Below are positions 46,371 through 59,141 of a stretch of DNA of 64,000 nt, one piece after another; the first letter of the stretch is position 1, and each line of letters starts with the position of its first letter. The stretch comes from Rotaria socialis (Eukaryota; Rotifera; Eurotatoria; Philodinida; Philodinidae): positions 1 through 64,000 of the forward strand of contig CAJNYU010001919.1 of the NCBI GenBank assembly GCA_905331475.1, written 5' to 3'. Made by a program: the position numbers and the translations under genes. The notes below the pieces were generated by a model, which was given only the letters and a program-made list of their open reading frames with translations, did no database searches and was not told the origin of the DNA.

Positions 46371-48673
46371 AAATTTTAAAAATTATTATGTTATTGGAGA
46401 TATTTTACTTATCGAGATAAACTCTCTATCATATTAACACTTAATCTGAGCAACAGTGTGTCCAGCAACACTTTTCCGAAGCGAATACATAGTGCGTGAC
46501 AATGAAGATTCGAACAAATGAACACAGAACACGAATAGAACGAAACAAGATAACAAACAATTAAACCAAATACAACTCTATGCATAAGAATTTTGATTTC
46601 ATATTGATTCAGTTGCTTAGATGGTGTTTTTGAAATTGGCTATTTTGATAACTACAAAAAAATACAAAGAAAAGTTTTTTTACTGAATGTTTTTTGTTCA
46701 TTTAATAACAAATAAAAATATAACAGATTCGATCTATATCAATACATGTGTCAATTCTGACTGGATAAAGTTTTTGTCTTCGAAAGTGATTGTTCTTTAA
46801 AAAATAGTTTTTATTTAATAAATTGATGAGACTTGCTATTTTTCGAAGAAGAAAAGTCATGCAGTCTGTTAGTGATGATTTTTAAGCTTTAAAATAATAC
46901 ACACACATAATTACATTTGATTACAATAATTATTTAAAAGAAAAGATGTATAGTCTATTTCATATTTAATAAATTATTTTTCCATCTAATTCTATGTTTT
47001 TATATAAATGTCAAAGAGGATTTCATATATCCAATTTTCCATGTACTTGATATTCTTTTTATTTGAGTTTGATTTTTACTTAAAACAAGACTTAATGAAC
47101 GAACATCACATAGTAAGAAGTAATAGTATGAAATACTATGCAAAAATATTTCATACAAAATTTGTCTTGACAACAACGATTCAGATTTGAATACTAAACT
47201 AAATAAAAAAAGAACTTCATAATTAACAAAATACTCCTCTTGTTTGCCAAAGGAACTGATATAAAATAATCATTATCAATGCTATCATGTTGTATACATT
47301 TAATCATGTTCAATGATGTATAATTTGCTTTTGTTTCTTTCTTAAGAGATATATGGCACCATTTTTAATATTATTTTTGCTGTTATATTTGACTGATCTG
47401 ACTTGTATTGTAGTTGACATGCTTTTATTAGAAAGAGAATATTGAAAGATATTTTTTGACATACGTTTAACAAAACACTTTGATAATTTCACTGCAAATA
47501 AAAATTAGAAAATTTATATTCATATCTATAGATTAAAAAAATCTTTCACATGAACTAATAATTACTTCGATTAAGTATAAACAGCCATTGAATGTTTTAT
47601 GTGCTCATCATTATACAAATCTATCAAGAAATATATATTTGACTTGTAGAAAAAAATATGAAGTTAGTATGCATTAAAAGAATTACTTTTAAATGAAATG
47701 AATTAACAATAATACATCGTTATATCTCCATTATGTAACATCTAATGCAAACCGATCTTCCAGTTTAAAAAATGAATAGTAATTATAATAAAAATATTCT
47801 ATAGATTTATATGTTAAATACATTTAATTTTAGAAAATAAACGAATTGCACAGTGAATTGGCACCAAATTTCGATAATTCACTTATCACATATACACAGT
47901 CCAATGGATGGAGTGAATGACGAAAAAAACTAGAACGAGAAAAAAATTACTAGTAGTAAGGTTGTATGAATTCATCCAATAAGATTTCGTTCCGATGTAA
48001 AATTTACTAGTTTCATTTTCAGGGAGAAGAATGTATATACAATGTGTTGATCAAATCAGTATATTAAAAACTATTGAATGAGTTTTCTTAATGATAGTTG
48101 AATTTTCTATTTAAAATACAAAATCAATCAATATAATATTAACATAATAAACACTAATATTATATGGAGGTCCTACTTCATGTATATAATCATGCAATAA
48201 CATGCTAAGTTATTTCCAGTATTCATGCAATAATAGAAGACAGCGACATTGTATAGAATCAATTGATATCCTCCTCTTTTTGATCGATCGAGAATTTTCT
48301 TATCTGCTTTTTTCTTTTTGAATCTTATACACTCGTTATGTTGATTTAACGGTTGGTTAATCAGTTCATTGAATTGTTCGTTATGTCTGGCTGCATTTAA
48401 AATGTTCTTTGTAGCTATTTATTTCAACATGTGTTTCTATAGGAGGAATTTCTTTTTTTCGCTCCATAAACTTGTGTTTATATATCAAATCGAAACTCGT
48501 TGGGCTATAGATACTGAATCGAAAGCTAATAATGAAATTTCTTGAAAATTTTGTTATGCCCTCGGTATTTTTATTTTACCTATTCATGTCATCCAGATAG
48601 AAATCTTTTATTGAAAATTAGTTTTCTTATTAGGACTTAAATCTTCATTATTATTTTCTCTTCTTTTTTTAGA
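46371..48673. other. AT-rich interior left of the BEN gene
   Basis: Very AT-rich, with no supported exon on either strand. It presumably contains the promoter and untranslated leader of the BEN gene. An acceptor-like T-tract ending TTTTTTTAG directly precedes the BEN start codon, so an upstream leader exon is possible. Confidence 0.4.
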
Positions 48674-50699
48674 ATGTACACCATTGAACGGCACGATTCG
48701 GCTGCATCGGCCATCTCAAATACATCGAAATCTGTTAAGGCTACCCATTGTATTATTCAACATTCAAATGTTGAAAAAAATAAGGAAACTGTCCGATTGA
48801 ATCAAATTTTGAATCCTTCCAATCGTCGACTTAAAGTAGGTGATGATGGCAGTTTGAAAGGTGAAGGTCGTCATCATGTACGTGTAAAGATATTGTGTTT
48901 AAGTAAGTTGACTGGTAGCATGCTTGTATCTATTTATGTTTGTCTTCTGTTATTGTGAAGGTGATCTTGAAACATGTCAGCATCAGATGGACATAATAGA
49001 AGAAACAAGAATAAATAATGGTATGTTAATCAATATTAATAAAATTTTGATTATAATTTTGTATGTGAGATCAGGTATGGAATTAACAAACATTTCATCG
49101 GGCAATAACTTTATTGATGATATTGACTTGGACCCGTGTGAACAATTAAAAAAGAAGCAGGTTACCACTGGGTGTAATGATTATTCTCCGATTTTTGAAT
49201 ATATGTTCATCATTATGTTATTTTTCTTTCTACTTATAGGTATGAAGTCGACAACTTCTAAGTTTTCGGAAAGTCAAGCAAAAAATACAAAAGTATTATC
49301 TGTAGTTAATAGTTCGAGAAAATTTACAAGTAATGCTCGGCAGCAAAATAATAAAGAAAATATTACATCAAAAGAAAAGAAAATTAGTAAATATTAAAAA
49401 TATTCTTTTTATTTGTTTTTCTATATGGAAAAAAATAGGAATTTCGACGAAAGATAATGTTTTTCATCATCTGAAGAAACCCACAAATCTTGCAGCATCG
49501 CAAACTCATAATCATCAACCAACAACAGCATCACAAACTCGTAATCATCAACAAACAACAGCATCAAAGATTTTTGTTACACCAAAGGTATCTGATAGAG
49601 CCTTGGCACCACAGTGGTCGAATCGTAAGACAGTTTTTTTTTCCAAGATTTATTGTTTCGTTACCTTGCTTAGCAAGTTGCAGTGATCTTTCTTCTACAA
49701 GAAATTCAGATGATCAATCAAAGAACATTGAAAATTTGAATTCTAGTCCCAAACAACTTACAACACAACAACGAAAAGGTATGCCCTATGGAATTTATTC
49801 TCCGTATTCTCAACAGCTATAAATAAATCGACTACGATAGCATAATCTAAACAGGTGTAAATCTAATAAAAATTGCAAAAAAACATTTATTGAACGTATT
49901 ACTTTGTGTTACTAAATTAATTAATTTTTACCTGATAAAGAACATATTTTCCCTCTATTTTCAATTAGATGATAATGAATCCTTCAATTCATCAGTTGAT
50001 CAATTGGATGATAGTGTCTTAGATGATGACGACGACATTGATGAAGAAACAAGCGCTACTGGCGTATCTGATAATAAAAGAGTGTATGATAAACAAGATA
50101 ATCATACTTTACTTATCGAACATAATCGTTTACGTAATCGATTCGATCGTTTGAATGCTAAATATAAGGCATTACAAAAAGAGAACGAAATTTTAAAAAA
50201 TCATACTATTCGTATGTGGTCAATTCACTTCATTTTTCAGTTAAAATATAACTTTATTATGCTTACATGTTTAGCAATTCCGCCACCTGAAATTCAACAA
50301 TGGTTTTCACAAACTGCACAACGATTTGAAAAGAAACCATTATCGGGCACTGTACTTGAAAACTTCAGTAAACAATTAAATTTACCTGTGAAAGTATTGA
50401 TTTCATTAACCCAAAGTACTGGATCACTTACTGCAAGAGCAATCGTTCGTTACTTATTTCCATCGAAAAGTCGTACACTGGAAGATATTCCTGACAGCGT
50501 TCGTGACTCAATTCTTGGTAGTTATCCAAATTTTTCGTTCTATTGTAACATGAATACTTCAATACATTTTCTAGGCTACGTGAAATATTGTCATCCGACT
50601 GAATTATTTGTTCGAGGAAAGATCAATGAAGCAATTAGTGGCCCGTTCAGAACAGCGAAGTTCAAGGCGTTACATTCAGCAGCTGGTGTGCCGTCTTAG
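48674..50699 (+). CDS. BEN-domain protein of a DNA transposon (putative TnpA-like DNA binder)
   Basis: About nine short exons are read, joined by GT-AG introns with compatible phases at the junctions checked (donor AA|GTAAGT at 48901; DLETCQHQMDIIEETR; GMELTNISSG; GMKSTTSKFS; GISTKDNVFHH; an acidic exon with DDDDDIDEE). A coiled coil follows (HNRLRNRFDRLNAKYKALQ). The last two exons give ARAIVRYLFPSKSRTLEDI and YVKYCHPTELFVRGKINEAI ending in SGPFRTAKFKAL, the helical pattern of the BEN domain, to TAG at 50697-50699. BEN domains bind DNA or act as adaptors in chromatin. The gene lies about 480 bp upstream of a co-oriented TNP2-type transposase and between inverted motif islands. Binding to those motifs is my inference. 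Low-complexity N/H/T-rich exon 5 is typical of disordered linkers. Confidence 0.6.
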
Positions 50700-51177
50700 T
50701 GGCGTAACAATGGTTACTTGAAAAAATGTAACAATCATGCCCACACGATGACACCAACAAGTTTTTTCAACCATAGGATGTATAATTCGTTCATGTATGA
50801 AACATTTGTTTTGTCTATCGTAATACTTTGATTGTTAATTTCATTAAATCATAAAGAACATAAATAAATAACTATACTTAAAAGACTCATCTTATAAAAA
50901 TGTTTGCGCACAGTATAACGATTATATCAGATATGCTCACATGGAATACTTTAAGAATTTGAATTTACTTGCGGTTTTTAGATATACTATACTATAGATA
51001 AAGACATGTGGTCTGCTCGTACTGCACACAGAAGAAAACAACAATTAAATAAAAACTCTTATGTATTCGACAATACTTTTCAATGTAGAGCTACAAGAGA
51101 AATAAACTCGAGTATTGCATAATTATCTCATGTAAACTGGTTCAATTTAATAATCAAATTTTTTTATTTAGCTGAAG

Positions 51178-54100
51178 ACGAAAATGAACTGATGGAAGAA
51201 ATACATCATGACATAGAAACCATCAGCTTGCATGAAGTCCAGTATAAAATTTCAATTCTTACTTTTTTAAACACCTCCAAATAAATTTTTTATTAAGAGA
51301 TCAAGCAGATACGGAAAATGCTGCAGATTGGATTGATGACAATGGATCTGAAACATTAATTGATACACAGTAATTAAAATTATTTCTCAATCTATGACAA
51401 CTGCTGCTTGATAGAAGTGACAGCGAACTTTGTTACAACCTAATTCAACACTAGGTTCTGTTACTATTGACCAAAAGAGTTTAATTTAATTATTAGTATT
51501 GTGCTTTTTTCTTGGTACATTTTTTATTATCAAACACATTTATCATTCATTTTTCTTTAGAATAACATATGATAGTCAACCATCGATCAAAAGAAATCTT
51601 ACAAAAAAAGAAATAGCAACGACTTTAATTATTCTCAAAGTACGACACAAACTGACAACAAGGGCCGTATCTGATATTTGCAGACTACTGCGCTTATTTC
51701 ATGTACCCAATGCTCCAAAGAGCTTTGCAGCAGCGAAACGTTTAATGGAACGTGAAGCGTCAGATAATATGAAACCAGATATTTTACATATTTGTCATCA
51801 ATGCAATAACGTCTATAAAGATGTGTGCGATGATGCAACGTGTCAACAAAATAATCGAGAACTACAATCTTCTATTTTTCTCAAATTTCCAATCAAGGAT
51901 CAAATTCAATCCATTTTGGCAACAGAACGTAATTTTGTATTACATTCCCAATCACCTGTGTGGCCAAATGATCGTATTGCTGAGATCCAACACGCAGACT
52001 GGTGTCGGTCAATTGCTGAAAATGAAGATAAATCAAACTTTATAACCCTCATGTTGAATGTTGACGGAATAGCCATGTCAGGAAGTTCAGATAACAGCCT
52101 TTGGATTTTTACTGTAAGCTGTCATTAAAATTAATTTGTATGATTAATATATAACTGATCCTTTTAATTTACAGTTCATCATGAACGAGATCAATCGATC
52201 AGATCGTTATAAATTACAGAACTGTATATTTGGTGGTGTATGGCCAGGGCCTCAAAAGCCCAGTAGAGAGCAAATGTTTGCTATGGTTAAATCGATGACT
52301 GATGAATTACAGTCATTAGAAAATGAAAATGTTTACTTCATTAGAGCTTTAGGAGATCGATTCGTGAAGCTGAAAGTTTTTTTAATTGGAGCGACATGTG
52401 ACAAGCCTGCACAGGCCTTAGTACAGAATACACCCGAGCCTATTGGAAAGTTCGGCTGTGGTCGTTGCGAGATTCCGGGTACGAGTGATTTATGAGAAAG
52501 AAACGTAGGAATTTTTATGGAAAAATCGAATGATGCGAATTTCCAAATATTTTCTATGCAATACTCTTACATTTTTGACAGAATCTTGATTGTGAAAAAC
52601 TCCAAAAGAGAAAAAGATGATTTTGATTGATAATTAGTTCTATATTGGATAAAAAAATTGACCAATATTCAGTTAGAAAAAGCATTGAAGTGGCTATAGA
52701 TTAAAATCATGCATCATTGAGATTATTACGATTATATACGAACATATTAGTTGTTCTCAAATCTTTATGACTTAAAACTAATCTTTTTTAAATAAAAGCT
52801 TTTTCAATCAAGGATTCGATTTGTTCACAACTAATCAATGAAATCTGTTTATGAACATTTACCATACTTCTGATTCTCTGATTATTTAATGAGTATTTTC
52901 AAAAATTGCTCTGATGCAGTCTATATACAAAGAAAATTTCTTCTTTCTATCATATTAAAATGTCTTCACTCATTTTTTTTTCATATTTTCTAGGTATTAT
53001 ATATGATTATTGTCTAATCTGATGTTGCTATTTCCTTGTTTTTAGGAGTCACGGTTCCTAGTCGCGAAGGCATCAATCACCATATTCGCGTTTTCCCATT
53101 GTCGTCAGAAGCTGATAATAAAGCAGAATGTCGATCAAATCAAAACTACGATCAAATCATGACAATGGATAGCCCAACAGAGGATCAACGAAAAGGATAT
53201 TTAGGAAAATGTGCGTTACGTTCAGTAAAGTATTTCGATGTGGGTGAGTCTTTTCTTACAGACTCGCTTCATAATCTTTGGGTGGTGCTATGGTTAGTAT
53301 ACTTTTATTTGAATTAGATGAAATAGAGATAATAACGTTTATTATGCATAGTATATCATTTGCTAGTACATAACAATTAGTAAGCTACTTCTATAGAAGA
53401 TAGTTCAAATCAGACTGCTCTAAAGAAACAAGGTATCATTCATTTCTTTCTATATTATTCGGAAATTTCGACTACGCTATTCAATTAACTTGAAAAGATC
53501 ACTATTTATTGTATTTTCAACTGTATGTTATTTTCTTTATTTTAAGAAAAAGTTGCTCAAATTGTGGTTTTCAGAAGATTTTAAACGTTCAAATTGGTCA
53601 TGCTTTACAAAACTTACTATCATCAGCAAAACGTTAAGTCAGTATCGATACCCATCAACAACAAGTAGAACTCCAAGACCACTTGTTAAATTTCATCGGT
53701 TTAAAGCTAATGAGCTTCGTTTAATTTTACTTTTTGCAGCACCTGTATTTAAACATTATTTGACCTCAACTATCTACAAAAATTATCTTTTACTTGTGTT
53801 TGCACTGCACCTTGCTGAATCTCGTTCACTGCGCTCTGGAGATATTGAAGACATTCAATTTTTATCAGGTCCAACGAGTACTTTCTTCTACACTAATGAA
53901 TAATGTATTTGAACGCGATTTATTTTAGATACTTTTCTATATGAATATCCGCTATTGTATACCGATCGTCACAATCAACAAGTGATACATAGCATTGATC
54001 ATGTTGCACAAAGTGTTCAGAACTATGGTCAACTATCAAATTATTCAACCTATAATTTTGAATCTGTTCTTGGTAACATAGTTTGCTCATTTTTTTTTAT

Positions 54101-54781
54101 ACCTGTCTATCTATTTATTTTAGGTATGTTACGAGCAACTGTGCATAGTACAAAGCATCATGCTAAAGAAATTTCTAATACAATGAATCTACTGCGTCTA
54201 GCTATTCGAAACACTCTTGCAAATGATTTCAACAATGAGCTGAAGAGTACATTGGAACAAATTCAAAGTAAAAAACGAATCAACATGAGTAGAACATCAA
54301 TGGATAAAAGTAGACATCATAGCATTATTAAATTACGAATGAAACACAAAATCGAAGGTAGTCAATACAAGGATATCAAAGAAATGTTCCAATATGACGA
54401 ATTTCAACTTTATCACATAGCTTTTGTCGGTACAACGAGATTTACCACAAGAGACTTTGCAAAAACAAAACAAAAAACGATGACTCGTGCATTCTTTATC
54501 GATTCAATACATTAATATATGTGGGATTCATCCAATACATTTTGCTTGTCAATGAGAAAACATTTTTTAAGATAAAAAAAGCTACATTCAAGGAAAACTT
54601 ACACTGCACGTATGGCAACCGAAAATTTCAATGTCGAAACATTAGCATCGGTAGCATTAATAACGATGAAAGTGGTGTATTTATTAAAGCTGAAGGCGTA
54701 ATCGAAAAACTAGTTCATTATCAACAGAAGCCTAATCTTTTTTACTTTTTTCGATTTCCAACTCTACTTGAAAGCTCTTAA
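51178..54781 (+). mobile_element. TNP2-type (EnSpm/CACTA-related) transposase gene
   Basis: After acidic starter exons (AEDENELMEEIHHDIE), the exon at 51562-52114 reads NLTKKEIATTLIILKVRHKL and a CHQC...CQQ zinc-type cluster, then TLMLNVDGIAMSGSS (first catalytic Asp). The next (52176-52478) carries GGVWPGPQKPSREQM and CGRCEIPG, spliced in phase 1 to 53046 (VTVPSREGINHHIRVFP). This is followed by FLTDSLHNLWVV (second Asp with His), a long helical exon (53545-53870), and NYSTYNFESVLG (candidate Glu) spliced to GMLRATVHSTKHHAKEI. The order matches animal TNP2-like transposases. Near 54515 the frame changes before a last block ending 54781, so a lesion or unseen intron exists there. Splice details between 53285 and 53550 are unresolved. 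Function: cut-and-paste transposition. Confidence 0.65.
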
Positions 54782-54892
54782 ATAAAAGATTATTTTACAT
54801 CGTTGATGCATATTTATACTTAATAAACTGCATTTAAAAAATTTAAATATACATAAAATTAACATTTTCTTACAAAAATGAAATATAATGCT

Positions 54893-55748
54893 GACAATCT
54901 GCTTGAGAATAATTATTTTAAAGAACTTAACTACCATTTTCGCTAGATTTTTAACCATAAATGAGTCTTCATTATACTTAAATCTTTTCTATTGCTTTTA
55001 ACATTGCTTGTAATTTAAATATAGGTAAAAGTTTCTGCAACACAAGGTTGACAAGTTAATTTACTTAGGAAGCAAACATTTATTTTCATTGTCAGTATTT
55101 GTCTAGTCTCTTCGCTTTGATCACAAACGAAAGAAGCATTTGAAACATGGTTGTTTGTATAAAAAAAAACGCATTTATAGTGATATTCATGTTAATAAAT
55201 CCAAGTCTGATATCTTTCCCGATTGTTCATAACTCGTCATAAATAAACAGTCAAAGAAAATTTTCTTAACCAAGCGTTTCTTACAAGTGAAATGCTGTGA
55301 AATGCTTTTCTAGAATTTGTTCTACATCATTGTGATAAAATGAACAAAAGTCTCATTCCACAGCGTTTTTCCTGTAAACGCTTCAACATGCGTTTCAATA
55401 ACCAATGCGTTTTGCGTCGTTTCGAAAAGTAAACGTTCAAAAATGCATTTCTTTTATTGGAAACGAAGTAAAACGCATTATTTCACACAAGAAACGCCTT
55501 GAAACGTTTTAATGTATGAGAGTAATGCGTTTCATGGGTCGTTTCCTTATAATTTTGACGCCATGGGCGTCAGGACACCTTTCGCAAATCATTGCTGGTA
55601 GCAAAAATCACGAGTTCTACATAGTTTGATTCATCGGGAAGTAGATCCCATACAAAACTGGCTCATGTTATTTTAGGGCACACACTAAGTACTACCAAAT
55701 TGCTTAGAAATCTACCGGAAACCTTGTTAAACAGCTTTGGGACCTTTA
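54893..55748. repeat. Direct repeat copy 1, containing motif island E (right end of the BEN/TNP2 element)
   Basis: The block is repeated at 58284-59141 with about a dozen differences, roughly 98-99% identity. Within it, from about 55170, AAACGC/GCGTTT motifs are dense (AAGCGTTTC, CAGCGTTTTT, AAACGCTTC, ATGCGTTTC, ATGCGTTTTGCGTCG, AAACGCATTATT, GAAACGCCTTGAAACG). The array ends at the near-palindrome TGACGCCATGGGCGTCA (55556-55572), which holds the inverse of the left edge at 46069. Flanking sequence to 55748 is shared by both copies, so they are duplicated loci, not separate insertions. A single N follows at 55749. Confidence 0.65.
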
Positions 55749-55749
55749 N

Positions 55750-58010
55750 GTGCTGCCAAACGTGTTGATTTTGATGGTCTAGTTGAAGAAAAACCTAAAC
55801 CAGTTTGACCCATTCTATGAGACACAACACTCTCCTCTTCTTTCAAGCATTGTATAAATCGCCACAGATTTGGATGTGGCTGTACAAGACGTGAGAAAAA
55901 TCTTCTATTTTGGGCTGAAATGAACAATTAAATAGAAAAATCATTCAGCACAATTTCTATGAAGTTGATAGTGAAGTTTCATTCTACCTTCAGCGAAATT
56001 GTTCGTTCGCCATCTGCTGTTACTGACACACCACATTGAAGGTTTAAAATGGTCAATCCATTCGCTTTTAAAGTATGATACGAACACTTCTAATTGATTT
56101 CGATAACAAGACGTTTTGACTTTTTTCTTTAACATTATAAAACCATCATGAATAAGATTCATTGGTAATAAGGCCAAACCCATGAAAGCACGCAATAAAT
56201 GTCTTGCTTCAGCATCAGTATCATAAACCTTCATTAAACCAAGTTGTTGAATATTCCGATAGCAAGACTGGCAAAAATGAAACCAGCATCCAGTAACGAG
56301 TGTTTCTGGTAGCTAAATTATAAAAACAAAAAATTCTTCAGTAATATATACTGACAAGAGAGAAGATCCTCTACTTGTTTTGCAACAGCTTTCATGAAAG
56401 CTCTCTCAAAATCACAAATGATACTTCTTGGTTTCAAGTCAATTCCTTTCTTCGATCCAATCCTTCGTAAGCAACGCAAAATAGCTTCATAGGTTTCATG
56501 ACGTCGATTAGAAGTCAAAATAAAACAGACTGGTACAGCTACAATAATGGAAAAGAAAGAAAAAAAGGTATGTCAGTTTTCAATTATAAATAATATAATA
56601 AAGAAATGTTTGATGAAAATATCTACTTCTTTTCATCATCATTTCGTAATAGCGATTCCATCGTCTTCACTGGCGTACATTTGACATATATCTTTTTCTA
56701 TCACATTTTCTTTTCTTTCTCTCTTTCTCGTATATTATTTTTCTCTCATTTGGCAATAGAGAGAACTAATTGAAAAGAGAAGAAAATGTTCACACACCTT
56801 CTCCATGCTGCATTCCAAGAAGAACATACAATTGTTCGAACAAGATAGGCGACACACGAAAAGTGCCGTCCGCGAATAATATGTCCGAATGAAAGAGAAC
56901 ATCCAATTGTTCCGGCGAAGCGAACATCATTAAACGTCCACCATATTGACTTTTTCGTTTATCATAAATCAAGAAAGGCTCTTTGGAATAGGTTTCTAAA
57001 TAAACAGGTGGTACAACAAATTTTTGATCACGTGGTACAGGTGGTAATGCTCTTCGTCGGGTTTTATGAAGGCCAGATTCTAATAAAAATTAAAAAAATT
57101 AGAAAAAGAAGCTAATTCTAATGAAAATAAACTATTGATATTTTTAACTACCAATTTTCGATGGCAGAGGTATTATTCGTTTTTCTTCTGTTGATAAGTT
57201 GGCTTTTCTATATTCTTGTTCAATGATGATTTTGACAGGAATATGTTCATCCAAGACTCTCTTTTTGATGGTACCCAAAATTTCTCGTTTACGTGCTTCA
57301 TTTGGATCAACTGTATGATAATGAAATATACCATTCCAACGACTAAATTCACCTGTTGTTTTTAAAGTATGTATCACTGCTTTACAATTTACATTTCGTC
57401 TGGCACAACGCCAACCGATGGTTTCTTTTGCTGTGCTCATATACAAATAACTAAAGCCATTCATGAAGATCATTTTACCCTTTCGAATTGAAGTACCTGA
57501 TATTATTTCTCCTTTAACTACTGGTACATTTAGGAAAACATCAGCATCACCTTCCGATTCAACTATATCATTATTATTTGATGAATCTAATGAAACTATA
57601 GAGTGATCACTATTTTCTGTTGATGATTTTGTAACAAACGTTGCTGCTGTTTGATCAGGTGATGGTAATAATACTGTTGTTTCTTTAGAAAACAGTTTAT
57701 TAAATCATGCATTAACTTATTTGTTTAAATACGTACCTTCATCATCTGAATTAACATTAGCTTGAAGAACAGATTCAGTTTTCGAAATTGATGATTGTTG
57801 TTGTGATTCAAAGCCTGTTTCTGGTTTACTGCAATTTATTGTCGAATCTGCTGCTCTTTCTTTCTGTTTCTGTTTTAATCCACATGTCCTAGTAGTTTTA
57901 GCAGTAGACTTTGTCACGGATGTAGCAGGTAATGTTGCTTCATCAAGTGAAGCGTCTGAAACACCAATTATCTTCGACCGTAATGCTGCAGCACGAGTTA
58001 TGACAGGCAT
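55750..58010 (-). mobile_element. MULE (Mutator-like) transposase with FLYWCH zinc finger
   Basis: Exons 58010-57737, 57682-57152, 57079-56798 and 56538 to about 56366 join in phase 1. Further exons run from about 56312 to 55988 and from 55914 to the N at 55749. The disordered N-terminus is followed by a FLYWCH finger (FMNGFSYLYMS, GWRCARRNVNCKAVIHT, F-H-Y-H). The MULE core shows ILFADGTFRVSP (Asp 1), IICDFERAFMKAV (Asp 2), GCWFHFCQSCYRNIQ, and NNFAE across the 55988/55914 splice (Glu), so the DDE triad is present. The tail HPNLWRFIQCLKEEE is typical. The join near 56366/56312 does not resolve to a clean splice and may hide a frameshift. The C-terminus is lost at the assembly join. It may be a recently active copy. 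Confidence 0.8.
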
Positions 58011-58130
58011 TGAGTAATAAAGTTATGATGATGATATAAATGAATATTATCTGAGTGTAATAAATGATCAGTTTTTACTCGATACTAGATTTTCAGTCAA
58101 ATAAATGAAAGGTCAATAAAATTTCTCCAA

Positions 58131-58280
58131 TTGGCGAAAGTACAGGGATATATTGGCGAAAGATTAGTGGAAGTTCGCCAATTGGCGAAAGTACAGAAGG
58201 TATTTTGGCGAAAGATCAGTGGACGTTCGCCAATGGCGAAAGTCCGATTTACGAAAGTCCTATTGGCGAACATCCGGCTA
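58131..58280. repeat. Motif island G: GGCGAAAG array, probable MULE terminal region
   Basis: Two tandem units of about 51 bp (58131-58181, 58182-58233) each start TTGGCGAAAGTACAG, hold an inner TTGGCGAAAGAT-AGTGG and end GTTCGCCAA. GGCGAAAGTCC, ACGAAAGTCC and TTGGCGAACATCC follow. The array lies 120 bp upstream of the MULE start and stops a few bases before the duplicated block at 58284, where the element would end. Confidence 0.6.
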
Positions 58281-58283
58281 CTC

Positions 58284-59141
58284 GACAATCTGCTTGAGAA
58301 TAATTATTTTAAAGAACTTAACTACCATTTTCGCTAGATTTTTAACCATAAATGAGTCTTCATTATACTTAAATATTTTCTATTGCTTTTAACATTGCTT
58401 GTAATTTAAATATAGGTAAAAGTTTCTGCAACACAAGGTTGACAAGTTAATTTACTTAGGAAGCAAACATTTATTTTCATTGTCAGTATTTGTCTAGTCT
58501 CTTCGCTTTGATCACAAACGAAAGAAGCATTTGAAACATGGTTGTTTGTATAAAAAAAAACGCATTTATAGTGATATTCATGTTAATAAATCCAAGTCTG
58601 ATATCTTTCCCGATTGTTCATAACTCGTCATAAATAAACAGTCAAAGAAAATTTTCTTAACCAAGCGTTTCTTACAAGTGAAATGCTGTGAAATGCTTTT
58701 CTAGAATTTGTTCTACATCATTGTGATAAAATGAACAAAAGTCTCATTCCACAGCGTTTTTTTCCTGTAAACGCTTCAACATGCGTTTCAATAACCAATG
58801 CGTTTTGCGTCGTTTCGAAAAGTAGACGTTCCAAAATGCATTTCTTTTATTATGAAACGAAGTAAAACGCATTATTTCTCACAAGAAACGCCTTGAAACG
58901 TTTTAATGTATGATAGTAATGCGTTTCATGGGTCGTTTCCTTATAATTTTGACGCCATGGGCGTCAGGACACCTTTCGCAAATCATTGCTGGTAGCAAAA
59001 ATCACGATTTCTACATAATTTGATTCATCGGGAAGTAGATCCCATACAAAACTGGCTCATGTTATTTTAGGGCACACACTAAGTGCTACCAAATTGCTTA
59101 GAAATCTACCGGAAACCTTGTTAAACAGCTTTGGGACCTTT
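58284..59141. repeat. Direct repeat copy 2 (second right end of the BEN/TNP2 element)
   Basis: Nearly identical to 54893-55748, including the AACGC/GCGTT array and TGACGCCATGGGCGTCA (58950-58966). Its left border abuts the end of the MULE motif island. The simplest reading is a second copy, or the other allele, of this locus into which the MULE inserted. Confidence 0.65.
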
